From contig JAIOZI010000013.1 of assembly GCA_021740785.1 (NCBI GenBank), positions 1-64,000 of the forward strand: 64,000 nucleotides of DNA. Reading direction: 5' to 3'. The notes beneath the pieces were generated by a model. The model was not told where the DNA came from. It saw only the letters and a program-made list of their open reading frames with translations, and did no database searches. The stretch is from Melioribacteraceae bacterium. Lineage in GTDB: Bacteria > Bacteroidota > Ignavibacteria > Ignavibacteriales > Melioribacteraceae. This document shows, one piece after another, positions 45,539 through 55,128 of this stretch; position 1 is the stretch's first letter; every line of letters begins with the position of its first letter. Both the position numbers and the translations under genes were made by a program.

Positions 45539-47887
45539 TTGACTTATTATAATAAGCTGGTAGTTGTTATCGCATTAATTGTTTGTCAATCTATTGTTGC
45601 TCAACAAATTTTAATTAATAAACATGATGCTGAGGTTTGGACACAATCATTATATATCAACGGTGAGTTAATTGATTTTACAAATACCGAAGGAACGGTT
45701 TCGGTGAATGGTATTGAATCACAATATAATATTATTGATGATTTATTTACAGTAAATGTAAAATTAACGGAAGGTGAAAACTTAATATTCTTTACAGTAA
45801 TGAATGAGGGAACATCAATCATTTCCGATTCGTTGATACTTGAATTGGCTTATAATATCAGACCTGAGTTGTATGCTTATGCCTCGGTGGAGAATGACCT
45901 TGTATATCTTCACGCTCAGATTGTTGATAACCCGGATAGCAGTACATTAACTTACGAGTGGAGCGCAGGACAGCAAAATCCTGCTGAACTTTCAATTTCA
46001 AATCCTAATGATACCCTGGCGTCAGTAACATTCCCGGCAAGTGCTCCGAACGGCGAATATTATTTTAATCTTTTTTCCCTCACATCAAACGGTGATACTG
46101 TTCGAGCGGCAACGTTTGTTACTGTTAAGGGGGATTCAATAATTCAATTTCATATTAAACATGATCATGCAGCTTGGATAGATTCCGCAATAATCTATGA
46201 AGTGACACCGTATATTTTCACAGTCCGCGGATCATTCAATGATATCAATAATAAAGTTGAGGATTTTGTTCGCTTAGGAATTAACACTTTATGGATACAA
46301 CCTGTTTTCGGTACTGCAAACGGCGGACAAGGTTACGACATAACTAATTATTTTAAAGTTAGATCCGACCTTGGTACAAAAGCCGAATTAAAATCTCTAA
46401 TTGATAATGCCAAAGCTCATGGATTAAGAGTAATATTCGATTTCGTTCCGAATCATAGTTCGATTCACCACAGGTACGCACAGAATACGATAACTTACGG
46501 GGAGGACTCACACTATTGGGAATTCTATCAAAGAGTGGAAGATGATGTTCCTTATTCTCAGCATTATCATCACAACGGAAATTTTATATATTATTTCTGG
46601 ACAGAACTTCCTAATCTAAATTATCACAACCCGGAAACAAGGAGATGGATTTCCGAAGCTGCCCGGTATTGGGTTGAGGAATTTGATATCGACGGATACC
46701 GTTTCGATGCAGTGTGGGGAACGAATGCACGTAATCCTGATTTCATGAAAGAGTTAAGATTGACTCTGAAGAGATTGAAACCTGATGTATTAATGCTTGC
46801 CGAAGATAAAGCAACATGGGAATCGACATTTGATGAAAACTTTGATCTCGCTTTTGATTGGACACCCGAAGAGAGTTGGGTCTCGCACTGGGTGTGGCAA
46901 ACCAGTTACAGCGAAACCGGGAACCCGACAATTTTCAATTATCCGCTTGAAAATATGCGATCACAATTGCTGCGCGAATCTCTAACTAATAACGAGAACG
47001 GATACTCACCGACTGCTAAAATTCTTAGGTTTATCGGTAATAATGATATCTATCATTTTATTACACATCATGGATTAGAGCGGACTAAAATGGTTGCAGC
47101 AATGATGTTCACTCTACACGGTGTGCCTATGATTTATAACGGTCAGGAAATTGGTGTTGAAGGGCATCCTTATGAAACCGAGTTTCTCTTTTTTCCTGGG
47201 TTCCCAATCGATTACAATGATCCCTATAACTTGTTTCCATTTTACCAAAGACTGATTGAAATCAGAAAAGAATACCCGGCATTAACTAGTGACAATTTTC
47301 AAGAAGTTATAGTTAGTCCCGATAACACAGTTTTCTCATACAGAAGATGGACCGGTGATGAAAACATTTTTACAATCATAAATATGAAATCCGCTTCAGT
47401 TTCTGCTGCTGTACAAATTCCGGTTGATGCTCTTTCGCTCGATTCGTCAAAGACTTATTATATGACCGAATTAATCTCAGGTGAAATAATCAGCGGAATG
47501 CCGGATGAACTTTATTCAGTAAGTATTGATATGGATAGATTCAGTACCAAAGTATTTGTTCTGGCAGACAGCATAGTGCATGTTACGGATATCGAAGAAC
47601 GGAATTATGATTCCGGTATTGTATATGAATTCGATCTTAAGCAAAATTATCCGAATCCTTTTAATCCATTAACCAACATTGAATTTTCATTGCCGAGCAT
47701 TGCGGATGTTAAGCTTGAGATTTATAATGTCATTGGCGAACGGGTGAGAACACTAGTTGATGCTAATTTAAATGCCGGGGTACACAGGGTTCAGTTTAAT
47801 GCTTCAACCTTACCGAGCGGAGTATATCTTTATAGAATCACTAATCAAAATAATTCATTAACGAAGAAGATGATTTTAATCAAGTAG
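45539..47887 (+). CDS. GH13 alpha-amylase-like protein with T9SS sorting domain
   Basis: A 782-residue secreted protein: signal peptide, an Ig-like N-terminal part (about 20-205), a GH13 barrel (about 215-600), and a T9SS C-terminal domain (about 698-782, QNYPNPFNPLTNIEF). GH13 catalytic residues: nucleophile Asp390 (GYRFDAVWG), acid/base Glu422 (LMLAEDKA) and stabilising Asp503. The last lies in FIGNNDIYHF, where most families have NHD, so the transition-state His is Asn. The start is TTG behind AAGGAG. It would cut alpha-glucans at the cell surface, an odd neighbour for GH10-like enzymes and a hint that the target contains alpha-linked glucose. Confidence 0.88.
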   Translation: MTYYNKLVVVIALIVCQSIVAQQILINKHDAEVWTQSLYINGELIDFTNTEGTVSVNGIESQYNIIDDLFTVNVKLTEGENLIFFTVMNEGTSIISDSLILELAYNIRPELYAYASVENDLVYLHAQIVDNPDSSTLTYEWSAGQQNPAELSISNPNDTLASVTFPASAPNGEYYFNLFSLTSNGDTVRAATFVTVKGDSIIQFHIKHDHAAWIDSAIIYEVTPYIFTVRGSFNDINNKVEDFVRLGINTLWIQPVFGTANGGQGYDITNYFKVRSDLGTKAELKSLIDNAKAHGLRVIFDFVPNHSSIHHRYAQNTITYGEDSHYWEFYQRVEDDVPYSQHYHHNGNFIYYFWTELPNLNYHNPETRRWISEAARYWVEEFDIDGYRFDAVWGTNARNPDFMKELRLTLKRLKPDVLMLAEDKATWESTFDENFDLAFDWTPEESWVSHWVWQTSYSETGNPTIFNYPLENMRSQLLRESLTNNENGYSPTAKILRFIGNNDIYHFITHHGLERTKMVAAMMFTLHGVPMIYNGQEIGVEGHPYETEFLFFPGFPIDYNDPYNLFPFYQRLIEIRKEYPALTSDNFQEVIVSPDNTVFSYRRWTGDENIFTIINMKSASVSAAVQIPVDALSLDSSKTYYMTELISGEIISGMPDELYSVSIDMDRFSTKVFVLADSIVHVTDIEERNYDSGIVYEFDLKQNYPNPFNPLTNIEFSLPSIADVKLEIYNVIGERVRTLVDANLNAGVHRVQFNASTLPSGVYLYRITNQNNSLTKKMILIK

Positions 47888-47895
47888 GATTTGTT

Positions 47896-48942
47896 ATGAA
47901 AGTATTGATGATAGGCGGTACGGGATTTATAAGCAGCAACATTGTAAAAAAACTTATTGAAGAAAATCATGAAGTTACTTTAGTTACACGCGGTGAATCA
48001 GAAATAAATTTATTCGATAAAGGGAAAGTGAAATTTGCTTACGGCGACAGGCATGATAAAGAATTTCTAAACAGAATTATTGATACTGATAATTTCGATG
48101 TTCTTTTTGATATGATCGCATACACAGCCGATGAATCTCAAACAATTATTGAAGTTTTCGGAGGTAAAATTCCGAGGTTAATTCACACAAGTACAATCTC
48201 TGTTTATATGGTTTCTGATGTAATTAAAAATCCAATACTCGAAGAAGAGGACAAGCATCCATTAATGAAATTTTGGGATCGTAATCCATTTGGGATGCAG
48301 TATGGAATAGATAAACGGAAATGTGAAGATGTACTTTGGAAAGCACATAATGATGGTAAGTTCGAAGTGTCAATGATCCGAGCTCCTTATGTCTGTGGAC
48401 CGTATGATCCGATGAAGCGTGATTACTTTTGGATTCAAAGAATCTTAGATGGTTCGCCTTTACTCATTCCCGGCAGCGGTGATTACGCCTCACAGCATAT
48501 TTTTGTTGAAGACCTTGCAGAAGCATTTGTTGATTTACTCAAGTATGATGTAACCAAAGGTAAAGCATACAATATAGCATCAGAGGAAATATTTTCACTT
48601 AATGATTATCTAGACGCACTCTGTAATTTACTCGGAAAAAATTCAGAAAGAGTCAATGTTGATTTGGAAGCATTTGAAAAGCTGCCGTTTAGTGTAAGTC
48701 CGGAAGGACATGCGTTTCCTTTCAACACTTACCGCACCGCAATTTTTAGTACAGACAGGGCAAAAAAGGATCTGCAGTTTTCTTCAACACCCTTCGAAGA
48801 TTGGATGCCCGGAACTATTGATTGGTATCTGAATATTTATAAAAAGCCTTCTGTTGGATATGGAAATCGTGATAATGAAATTAAATTTATTGAGAAATGG
48901 AAAAAGTATAAAAGAGAGTTTTTGAAGAAGGTAATTCAATAA
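47896..48942 (+). CDS. NAD-dependent epimerase/dehydratase (extended SDR)
   Basis: A 348-residue cytoplasmic Rossmann-fold enzyme. The glycine motif is GGTGFIS (7-13), and Tyr136 with Lys140 (QYGIDKRK) makes the YxxxK pair. HTSTISVY holds the catalytic Ser/Thr. Family members epimerise or dehydrate nucleotide sugars, or oxidise free sugars. AGGA precedes the ATG, eight bases after the amylase-like gene. The long C-terminal helical part (PFEDWMPGTIDWYLN) is typical. Substrate unassigned. Confidence 0.88.
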   Translation: MKVLMIGGTGFISSNIVKKLIEENHEVTLVTRGESEINLFDKGKVKFAYGDRHDKEFLNRIIDTDNFDVLFDMIAYTADESQTIIEVFGGKIPRLIHTSTISVYMVSDVIKNPILEEEDKHPLMKFWDRNPFGMQYGIDKRKCEDVLWKAHNDGKFEVSMIRAPYVCGPYDPMKRDYFWIQRILDGSPLLIPGSGDYASQHIFVEDLAEAFVDLLKYDVTKGKAYNIASEEIFSLNDYLDALCNLLGKNSERVNVDLEAFEKLPFSVSPEGHAFPFNTYRTAIFSTDRAKKDLQFSSTPFEDWMPGTIDWYLNIYKKPSVGYGNRDNEIKFIEKWKKYKREFLKKVIQ

Positions 48943-49016
48943 ACTCTAACATAGTTAATTCGTCATTCTCTTTCGATTCAAAGGGATATAAGGAAATAAG
49001 TTTTTACTAATAATAA

Positions 49017-51701
49017 ATGGAAGTTGGCTTGCATAAACCCATATTAAAAATATTTATTATGATGCTTGGGGTAACTAATTTAATTAACTCACAAATAAAA
49101 ATTTCACTCGACGGGCATTGGCAATTTCAATCTGACAGCAGCATTGTTTTGAATATTGACAATATCGACAACCATAAAAACTGGGCGGAAGTTAATGTCC
49201 CCGGTTCATGGCATCTTTATTCGGATGAATTGCTTGACTACCAAGGCATCGGCTGGTTTAAGAAAGTATTCACTATTGACGAAATTGATCAAACCAAACG
49301 TTTCATAATTAAATTCGATGCAGTCGATTATTTATCCGAATTGTTCATCAATAAAAAATTTGCAGGGAAACACGAAGGTGGTTATACACCGTTTTGGTTT
49401 GATATAACTGAATTTATTGATGAAGGCAGCAATGAATTACTATTGCGTGTAAATGATCCGGCGACGACAGAAGAGGGAACCGAGGGAATTAGCTATTGGC
49501 ACATCCCGCACGGGAAACAAAGCTGGTATATTCAAACAAGCGGTATTTGGCAATCGGTTAATATATTTGAGAAAGAGAAAGTGTTTTTTAATTCAATCAA
49601 AGTAACTCCGGAAAACTCCGGACGCTTTTCTATTAATCTTACTCTTAATAATAATCATGATTCCAACCTTAATAGAGAACTGCTGATAAAAATAGTGTCA
49701 CCTTATAAGAAAACCTTATACGAAGAGATATACAATATTGACTCAAATGAAGTAACGATTGAAGGTAAAATTGATAATCCCGAATTATGGGATATCGGCA
49801 AACCGAACCTTTATGAAGTTATTGCGAAGATTGGTGATGATGTAATTGAAGAAAAATTTGGTTTCCGCGAGTTTATCAAAAAGGAAGGCAAATTTTATTT
49901 GAACGGGAAACCGTTTTATATGATATCTGCATTAGATCAAAATTTCTATCCCGAAACAATTTATAAAAGTCCCGGCAAAGATTACATTCGCAATGAAATG
50001 CAGAAAGCAGTTGAGTTGGGAATTAATACAATGCGTTGTCACATTAAAATTCCGGAGAAAGAATATTTGGATGCAGCCGATGCAATAGGGATACTTGTTT
50101 GGTATGAGATACCAAATTGGGATTTATTTAATGACGGTGTTAAAGAACGGGCAAGATACACACTCCATAAAATGTTGTCGCGTGACTGGAATCATCCTTC
50201 ACTAGTGGTATTGAGTTTAATAAACGAAAGCTGGGGTATTGATTTATCAAAAGCGGATCAAAGAGAATGGCTGATTAATGAATTTGATTATGTAAAGAAA
50301 AAAGCTGCCGGAAGGCTTATAGTTGATAACAGCGCCTGCTGGGGCAACTTCCATCTTAAAACAGATATTAATGATTATCATATTTACTGGGCAATGCCTG
50401 AAAATTATAAGAAATTTTCTAATCAGGTAAAGGAGATTAATACTCGTCCCAAATGGTTATTTAGTGAATATGGCGATTCACATGAAACCGGTGAAGAGGT
50501 TTTAATGATTTCTGAATTCGGAAATTGGGGTTTGCCCAGTCTTCCTGATGAATTGCCATTCTGGTTCGCAAGGGAATTTTATGATGACTGGATAACACTT
50601 CCTGCCGGTGTTGAAAAGCGTTTTACGGATTTCAAATACGATAGAATATTTCAAAACTATGACGAACTCGCTGAAGAAAGTCAGATCGCACAAACAAAGG
50701 CGTTGAAATATGAGATAGAGGAAATTCGTTTAGCCGGTGAAATCCAAGGTTACTGTGTTACGGAATTCACAGATATAAATTGGGAAGTTAACGGGCTGCT
50801 GGATATGTGGAGAAATTTCAAATCAAATAAAGAAGTAATGCAGATGATTCAACAGCCAGACGTATTAATTCCACGTTCACAGAAGTATAATTTCAATTGT
50901 GATGAGGAAATTAATATCGATGTATTCTTTTCATATTACAGCGGAAAAAAATTATCAGATCTGAAGTTGAGATGGAAAGCTGATGATTATGCTGCGGGCG
51001 AAATTGCTATTACTGAAAAGATTGAACTAACCGATGTGAAAAATATTTGTACAATCTCTTTTAATATTGATGAATTAAAACACCCGGAAAAAGTACAAAT
51101 TGAATTTGACCTAGTTGACGGCGAGACTGTCATTGCTGAAAATTTTATTGAAGTATTTGTCTTTCCTAAGAGTAATGTGCCGGATGCTGCCGGAGATATT
51201 TTAGTTACTAGTAAAATTGATTCATCTGTTTTGGAGCAAATTTACAATGGTAAAAAAGTATTGTGTATTGCAGACAGCTCCGATGCCGTGCCGGAAACAT
51301 TTCCCTTTAAAATTGTTTCTCGTGAAAGCGATTGGCTGGACGGCAACTGGGCTTCCGCATTGAATTGGTATAATCCGGATCATTATGTTTTTCAAGACTT
51401 GAATTTTGGTAAATCATTTGGATTTGAGGCATACGAAGTAATACCCGGTTATGTAATAAGTGATATTGCGCCTGAGGATTTCGAATCAGTTCAAGCCGGT
51501 TTATATATCGGCTGGGTTCATTTGAATTCCGGTTATATGATCGAAATGAAATACGGTACAGGGAGTATTCTCTTAACCACGTTTAATTTAACAAACTTAG
51601 ACGATCCCTTTGCTGCAACGTTATATGAAAACATAATAGATTATGCAACAAGCGAAAATTTTCAACCAAATTATGAATTAAAATTAAGAGCAGGTAAATA
51701 A
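49017..51701 (+). CDS. GH2 family glycoside hydrolase
   Basis: An 894-residue enzyme with GH2 layout: sugar-binding jelly roll (about 35-190, VNVPGSWHLYSDELLDYQGI), Ig-like immunoglobulin domain (about 195-290), TIM barrel (about 290-620) and C-terminal beta-domains. The acid/base is Glu404 (LSLINESWG) and the nucleophile Glu500 (MISEFGNWG). The first 26 residues (KPILKIFIMMLGVTNLINS) look like a signal peptide, so periplasmic. No clear ribosome site precedes ATG 49017; an ATG at 49059 is possible. Members include beta-galactosidases, glucuronidases and mannosidases; which one cannot be told here. Confidence 0.87.
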   Translation: MEVGLHKPILKIFIMMLGVTNLINSQIKISLDGHWQFQSDSSIVLNIDNIDNHKNWAEVNVPGSWHLYSDELLDYQGIGWFKKVFTIDEIDQTKRFIIKFDAVDYLSELFINKKFAGKHEGGYTPFWFDITEFIDEGSNELLLRVNDPATTEEGTEGISYWHIPHGKQSWYIQTSGIWQSVNIFEKEKVFFNSIKVTPENSGRFSINLTLNNNHDSNLNRELLIKIVSPYKKTLYEEIYNIDSNEVTIEGKIDNPELWDIGKPNLYEVIAKIGDDVIEEKFGFREFIKKEGKFYLNGKPFYMISALDQNFYPETIYKSPGKDYIRNEMQKAVELGINTMRCHIKIPEKEYLDAADAIGILVWYEIPNWDLFNDGVKERARYTLHKMLSRDWNHPSLVVLSLINESWGIDLSKADQREWLINEFDYVKKKAAGRLIVDNSACWGNFHLKTDINDYHIYWAMPENYKKFSNQVKEINTRPKWLFSEYGDSHETGEEVLMISEFGNWGLPSLPDELPFWFAREFYDDWITLPAGVEKRFTDFKYDRIFQNYDELAEESQIAQTKALKYEIEEIRLAGEIQGYCVTEFTDINWEVNGLLDMWRNFKSNKEVMQMIQQPDVLIPRSQKYNFNCDEEINIDVFFSYYSGKKLSDLKLRWKADDYAAGEIAITEKIELTDVKNICTISFNIDELKHPEKVQIEFDLVDGETVIAENFIEVFVFPKSNVPDAAGDILVTSKIDSSVLEQIYNGKKVLCIADSSDAVPETFPFKIVSRESDWLDGNWASALNWYNPDHYVFQDLNFGKSFGFEAYEVIPGYVISDIAPEDFESVQAGLYIGWVHLNSGYMIEMKYGTGSILLTTFNLTNLDDPFAATLYENIIDYATSENFQPNYELKLRAGK

Positions 51702-51702
51702 A

Positions 51703-52902
51703 ATGAGCGAGAAGAAAAAACTTATTGCGGATGTGATCAAAAAAAATGAAGGTATAATAAGACTAAAACCAGCCTGGGTTGCACGTGATTTTCTTCCACC
51801 GGGGAGAAGACTCGGATTACCGGAGGGGCAGTACGAACTAGGTGAAAGAGGTGCCATCTGCGAAAGATGGATTGGTTCAACTACGAAAGCCGATAATAAA
51901 ATCTCAGTGCCGAATGAAGGGCTTAGCGTACTTGATATCGAGAGTGAAGAAGATATCACATTAAAAGAAGCAGTTGAAATTATGCCGGAGGAAATTTTAG
52001 GAGCCGAATATTCAAAGGTTCATAATAGTTTAAAATGTCTTCCCAAAATATTTGATTATAAATTCCGGCTGCCGTATCACATACATCAAATGCAAAAGCA
52101 TGCAAAGCTGGTTGGCTGTAATTCTAAAGAAGAAGCTTATTATTTCCCGGAGGATGTTGACTTAGGTGAAGAAGCCGAGACTTACTTCGGAGTGCATCCA
52201 TACATTGCAAAACAAAAGAAATATGATGTTCTTTTGCGGCACATGATCGATTGGAAGGATGATTCAATTTTACAGCACGCAAAAGCATTCAAGCAAATAC
52301 CCGGCGATGGTTTTCACGTACCTTCAGGAACACTTCATGCACCGGGATCAGCATTAACAATTGAACTCCAGGAAGATTCTGATGTGTTTGCGATGCTGCA
52401 AGCAAAAACCGGCGGGAAAATAATTGATAAAGAGCTTTTATGGAAAGATGTAACGGAAGAAGATAAAAAAAGTAAAGCCGAAAAAATAATTCTCGATATG
52501 ATTAACTGGAAGATCAGCGGCGATCCGTATTTTTATGAAAATCGTCACACACCTCCGCTATTAATTAATGAGACGAAACAAGATGGCGGTGAGGAGTACT
52601 GGATATTTTATAACACTAATAAATTCAGCGGTAAGAAACTTGTTGTGTCTCCCGGCGATGTGTTTGTTGGAAAAGATAATGGCGTGTATAATATTTTAGT
52701 ATGGCGGGGAAAGGGTTTGTTTGCCGGACTTGAAATTGAAGGTGAAAATTTTGCAAAGGATGAATTGATTATCACTCATGACCGTGCCGTCAAAGAATTG
52801 AAAGTAGAAAATACTGGAGATAGAGATTTGATAATCTATAAGTTTTTTGGTCCCGACGTTAACCCGGATGTTCCTTTCCTAAAAAAATATGATGGTAATT
52901 GA
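51703..52902 (+). CDS. class I mannose-6-phosphate-isomerase-like protein
   Basis: A 399-residue cytoplasmic cupin-fold protein related to type I phosphomannose isomerases. Metal-site candidates are His in PYHIHQMQKH, Glu in EEAYYFPE, and His in GDGFHVPSGTLHAPGSALT. The C-terminal 120 residues form a second cupin. It begins right after the GH2 stop and is followed by a small cupin gene with near overlap. Interconversion of an aldose and a ketose (phosphate), such as mannose and fructose, would suit the GH92 mannosidase-like gene in the same locus, but some homologues act on other sugars. Confidence 0.82.
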   Translation: MSEKKKLIADVIKKNEGIIRLKPAWVARDFLPPGRRLGLPEGQYELGERGAICERWIGSTTKADNKISVPNEGLSVLDIESEEDITLKEAVEIMPEEILGAEYSKVHNSLKCLPKIFDYKFRLPYHIHQMQKHAKLVGCNSKEEAYYFPEDVDLGEEAETYFGVHPYIAKQKKYDVLLRHMIDWKDDSILQHAKAFKQIPGDGFHVPSGTLHAPGSALTIELQEDSDVFAMLQAKTGGKIIDKELLWKDVTEEDKKSKAEKIILDMINWKISGDPYFYENRHTPPLLINETKQDGGEEYWIFYNTNKFSGKKLVVSPGDVFVGKDNGVYNILVWRGKGLFAGLEIEGENFAKDELIITHDRAVKELKVENTGDRDLIIYKFFGPDVNPDVPFLKKYDGN

Positions 52903-52904
52903 TA

Positions 52905-53525
52905 ATGCCGGTTTTGAAATCATCGAATGAAAAATTTCCGGACTGGTCTGAAGTGAAATACTATGAAATACTGGGACTTAAAGCCGGACAGGTTATTGAA
53001 GTTGAGATGAAATATCAACGGGAAACTCTTTTTGTTGTAAAGGGGTCATGTGAAGTTATTAAGAAAGGGTTGAGTTCAATTAAACAGTATGGAGGTAAGA
53101 TTGAATTTGCTGAGATCGAAAAATATAGCATAAATGCATTGATAGAAGATTGTGCGGTAATTCGTATAGCAGGCAAATGGGGTGATGAGTGCGGCTTTTC
53201 AGGCGTTTTTGAATTAAGCAATAGTTCCAATCCCCAGAATACCGGTGACAGTACAAATTACGAACATCTGCGAAAGACAGATTTTGATAATCACTTTCAT
53301 GATTGCGACGAGTTCTGGATCATTTATAACGGAAAAGGTTTGATAGCAATAGAGAATAATTTGTTTGAAGTTAATCCCGGTTACTGCGCAGCAACTAAGA
53401 TAGGAGATCATCATGATTTTATTGATATAAATGAAACATTTACCGGCGTTTACTTCGAAACTACATTGCGTGGAAGGAGAAGGCAAGGGCATCTTTGGAA
53501 TCATACACATTCAAATAGAGGATAA
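52905..53525 (+). CDS. small two-domain cupin protein
   Basis: A protein of about 206 residues with two cupin-like halves: LKAGQVIEVEMKYQRETLFVV near the start, and HFHDCDEFWIIYNGKG with GDHHDF in the second half, where His and Glu would bind a metal. No enzyme class was recognised; sugar isomerases and sensors share this fold. I chose ATG 52905, which begins three bases after the preceding TGA; a TTG at 52899 would overlap that stop. Two bases separate it from the aldo/keto reductase gene, so it belongs to the same operon. Confidence 0.75.
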   Translation: MPVLKSSNEKFPDWSEVKYYEILGLKAGQVIEVEMKYQRETLFVVKGSCEVIKKGLSSIKQYGGKIEFAEIEKYSINALIEDCAVIRIAGKWGDECGFSGVFELSNSSNPQNTGDSTNYEHLRKTDFDNHFHDCDEFWIIYNGKGLIAIENNLFEVNPGYCAATKIGDHHDFIDINETFTGVYFETTLRGRRRQGHLWNHTHSNRG

Positions 53526-53527
53526 TT

Positions 53528-54556
53528 ATGAATTATAGAAGATTGGGAAACAGCGGATTGTTTGTTTCCGAAATATGCTTCGGTGTTATGACATTCACCG
53601 CAAATAAAGGATGGACACATGTTGGAAATATTGAACAGCCGACTGCAAATAAACTTGTTAATTATGCTTTGGATAATGGAGTTAATTTTTTTGATACTGC
53701 CGATGTATATTCAAACGGTATCTCTGAGATAATGCTCGGTAAAGCTTTAGGAAAGAAGCGGAGAGATGCAGTAATAACAACGAAGGTTGGATTTCGAATG
53801 GAAGACGGCATCAACGGTGACGGACTTTCGAAGAGAAGGATTTTAAAAGCGTGTGAAGACAGCTTAAAACGATTGAATACGGATTACATTGATCTATATG
53901 TGATTCATTCAGATGATTTTTCTACACCCATAGAAGAAACTCTTTCCGCTATGGATCAATTGGTAAGAGATGGAAAGGTTAGATATACCGGCTGCTCAAA
54001 TTATACTTCATGGCAGTTAGTAAAAGCAATGTATGAAGCGGATAAACACGGATACCAAAAATTTATAAATCTTCAAGCTTATTACACACTGCTCGGTCGG
54101 GAGCTTGAACTCGATATTCTGCCTGCTTGCATAGATCAAAAAATTGGGGTGACGGTTTGGGGTCCTTTACACGGCGGTATTCTCAGTGGTAAATATCACA
54201 ATGTAAAAAAATGGCCTCGAGGAACGAGAATCAAATCAAACGAGTTTAATCGTCCGCATAGTAAAGAAACCGAATTAAAAGTCCTGAATGAATTAGAGAG
54301 AATTAGTAATGAAAGAAGTATGTCTATTGCACAGGTATCACTAAATTACCTTTTGAGAAAAAAAGGTATTGCATCGGTAATAATTGGAGCAACAAATCAA
54401 AAACAACTCAGGGAAAACATTAAAACATCCGATTTTGAATTGAGTAAAGAAGAGGTGAAAATTCTTGATGACATTACAGAACCGGCGCCATACTATCCGC
54501 ATTGGTATTTTAATGTATACAGGAAAGATAATTATGAAAAAAATTATAAGATATAA
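53528..54556 (+). CDS. aldo/keto reductase, voltage-gated K-channel beta-subunit type
   Basis: A 342-residue NADPH-dependent reductase. Catalytic tetrad: Asp56 and Tyr61 (DTADVYSNG), Lys86 (TTKVGFR) and His127 (YVIHSDD). Opening YRRLGNSGLFVSEICFG and AQVSLNYLLRKKGIASVIIG are typical of the family. AGAGGA precedes the ATG. It lies between the cupin and a flavodoxin gene in a closely packed run that ends with the ABC ATPase. Sugar aldehyde or keto-sugar reduction is likely. Confidence 0.92.
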   Translation: MNYRRLGNSGLFVSEICFGVMTFTANKGWTHVGNIEQPTANKLVNYALDNGVNFFDTADVYSNGISEIMLGKALGKKRRDAVITTKVGFRMEDGINGDGLSKRRILKACEDSLKRLNTDYIDLYVIHSDDFSTPIEETLSAMDQLVRDGKVRYTGCSNYTSWQLVKAMYEADKHGYQKFINLQAYYTLLGRELELDILPACIDQKIGVTVWGPLHGGILSGKYHNVKKWPRGTRIKSNEFNRPHSKETELKVLNELERISNERSMSIAQVSLNYLLRKKGIASVIIGATNQKQLRENIKTSDFELSKEEVKILDDITEPAPYYPHWYFNVYRKDNYEKNYKI

Positions 54557-54565
54557 GGTGAAGAG

Positions 54566-55090
54566 ATGAGAGAAGTATTAGTTTTATATCATTCGAATTC
54601 CGGGAACACAAAGAAAATGGCAGCTTATGTGTATCAGGGTGTTGTTAAAAATCCAGAGGTTAACGGTAAACTGAAATCAATCGAAGAAGCAGTAGCTGCG
54701 GACATTATGAAAGCAGATGGAATTGCACTTGGCTCTCCGACTAATATGGGAATTCTTTCATGGCAGATGAAAAAATTCTGGGACGAGATAGGGGATGAAC
54801 TCTGGGGTAAAGTAGATGGAAAAATCGGTTGTGCATTTTCTTCCTCAGGAGGATGGGGAGGCGGCAATGAATTAACATGTCAATCACTCTTAACTGTTTT
54901 AATCAATTATGGATTTCTTGTGTTTGGAGTAACTGATTACGTTGCCGATAAATTTACATTGCATTATGGTGCGGTAACTGCGGGAGAACCACGCGAACAA
55001 AAAGAAATAGATGCATGTATCCGGCTCGGTGAAAAATTATCCGATTGGGTAGTTAAAAAAACCGTAAGCAGTGATATCAGGTTTTATTAA
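54566..55090 (+). CDS. flavodoxin/WrbA-like flavoprotein
   Basis: A 174-residue FMN-binding protein. The phosphate loop is YHSNSGNTKKMA near the N-terminus, and GSPTNMGILSWQMKKFWD and SSSGGWGGGNELTCQ line the flavin site as in WrbA-type quinone reductases and long-chain flavodoxins. It is cytoplasmic, with GGTGAAGAG before the ATG. In this operon it may recycle electrons for an oxidoreductase, but no specific partner is obvious. Confidence 0.87.
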   Translation: MREVLVLYHSNSGNTKKMAAYVYQGVVKNPEVNGKLKSIEEAVAADIMKADGIALGSPTNMGILSWQMKKFWDEIGDELWGKVDGKIGCAFSSSGGWGGGNELTCQSLLTVLINYGFLVFGVTDYVADKFTLHYGAVTAGEPREQKEIDACIRLGEKLSDWVVKKTVSSDIRFY

Positions 55091-55128
55091 TAAAAATACA
55101 TTAACGAAATTTTATAAGAAGGTGACTA

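Noticed and set aside
48960-48990. GTCATTCT segment before the GH2 gene as a third copy of repeat element A
   Set aside because: Only the first eight bases match and no second arm is present.
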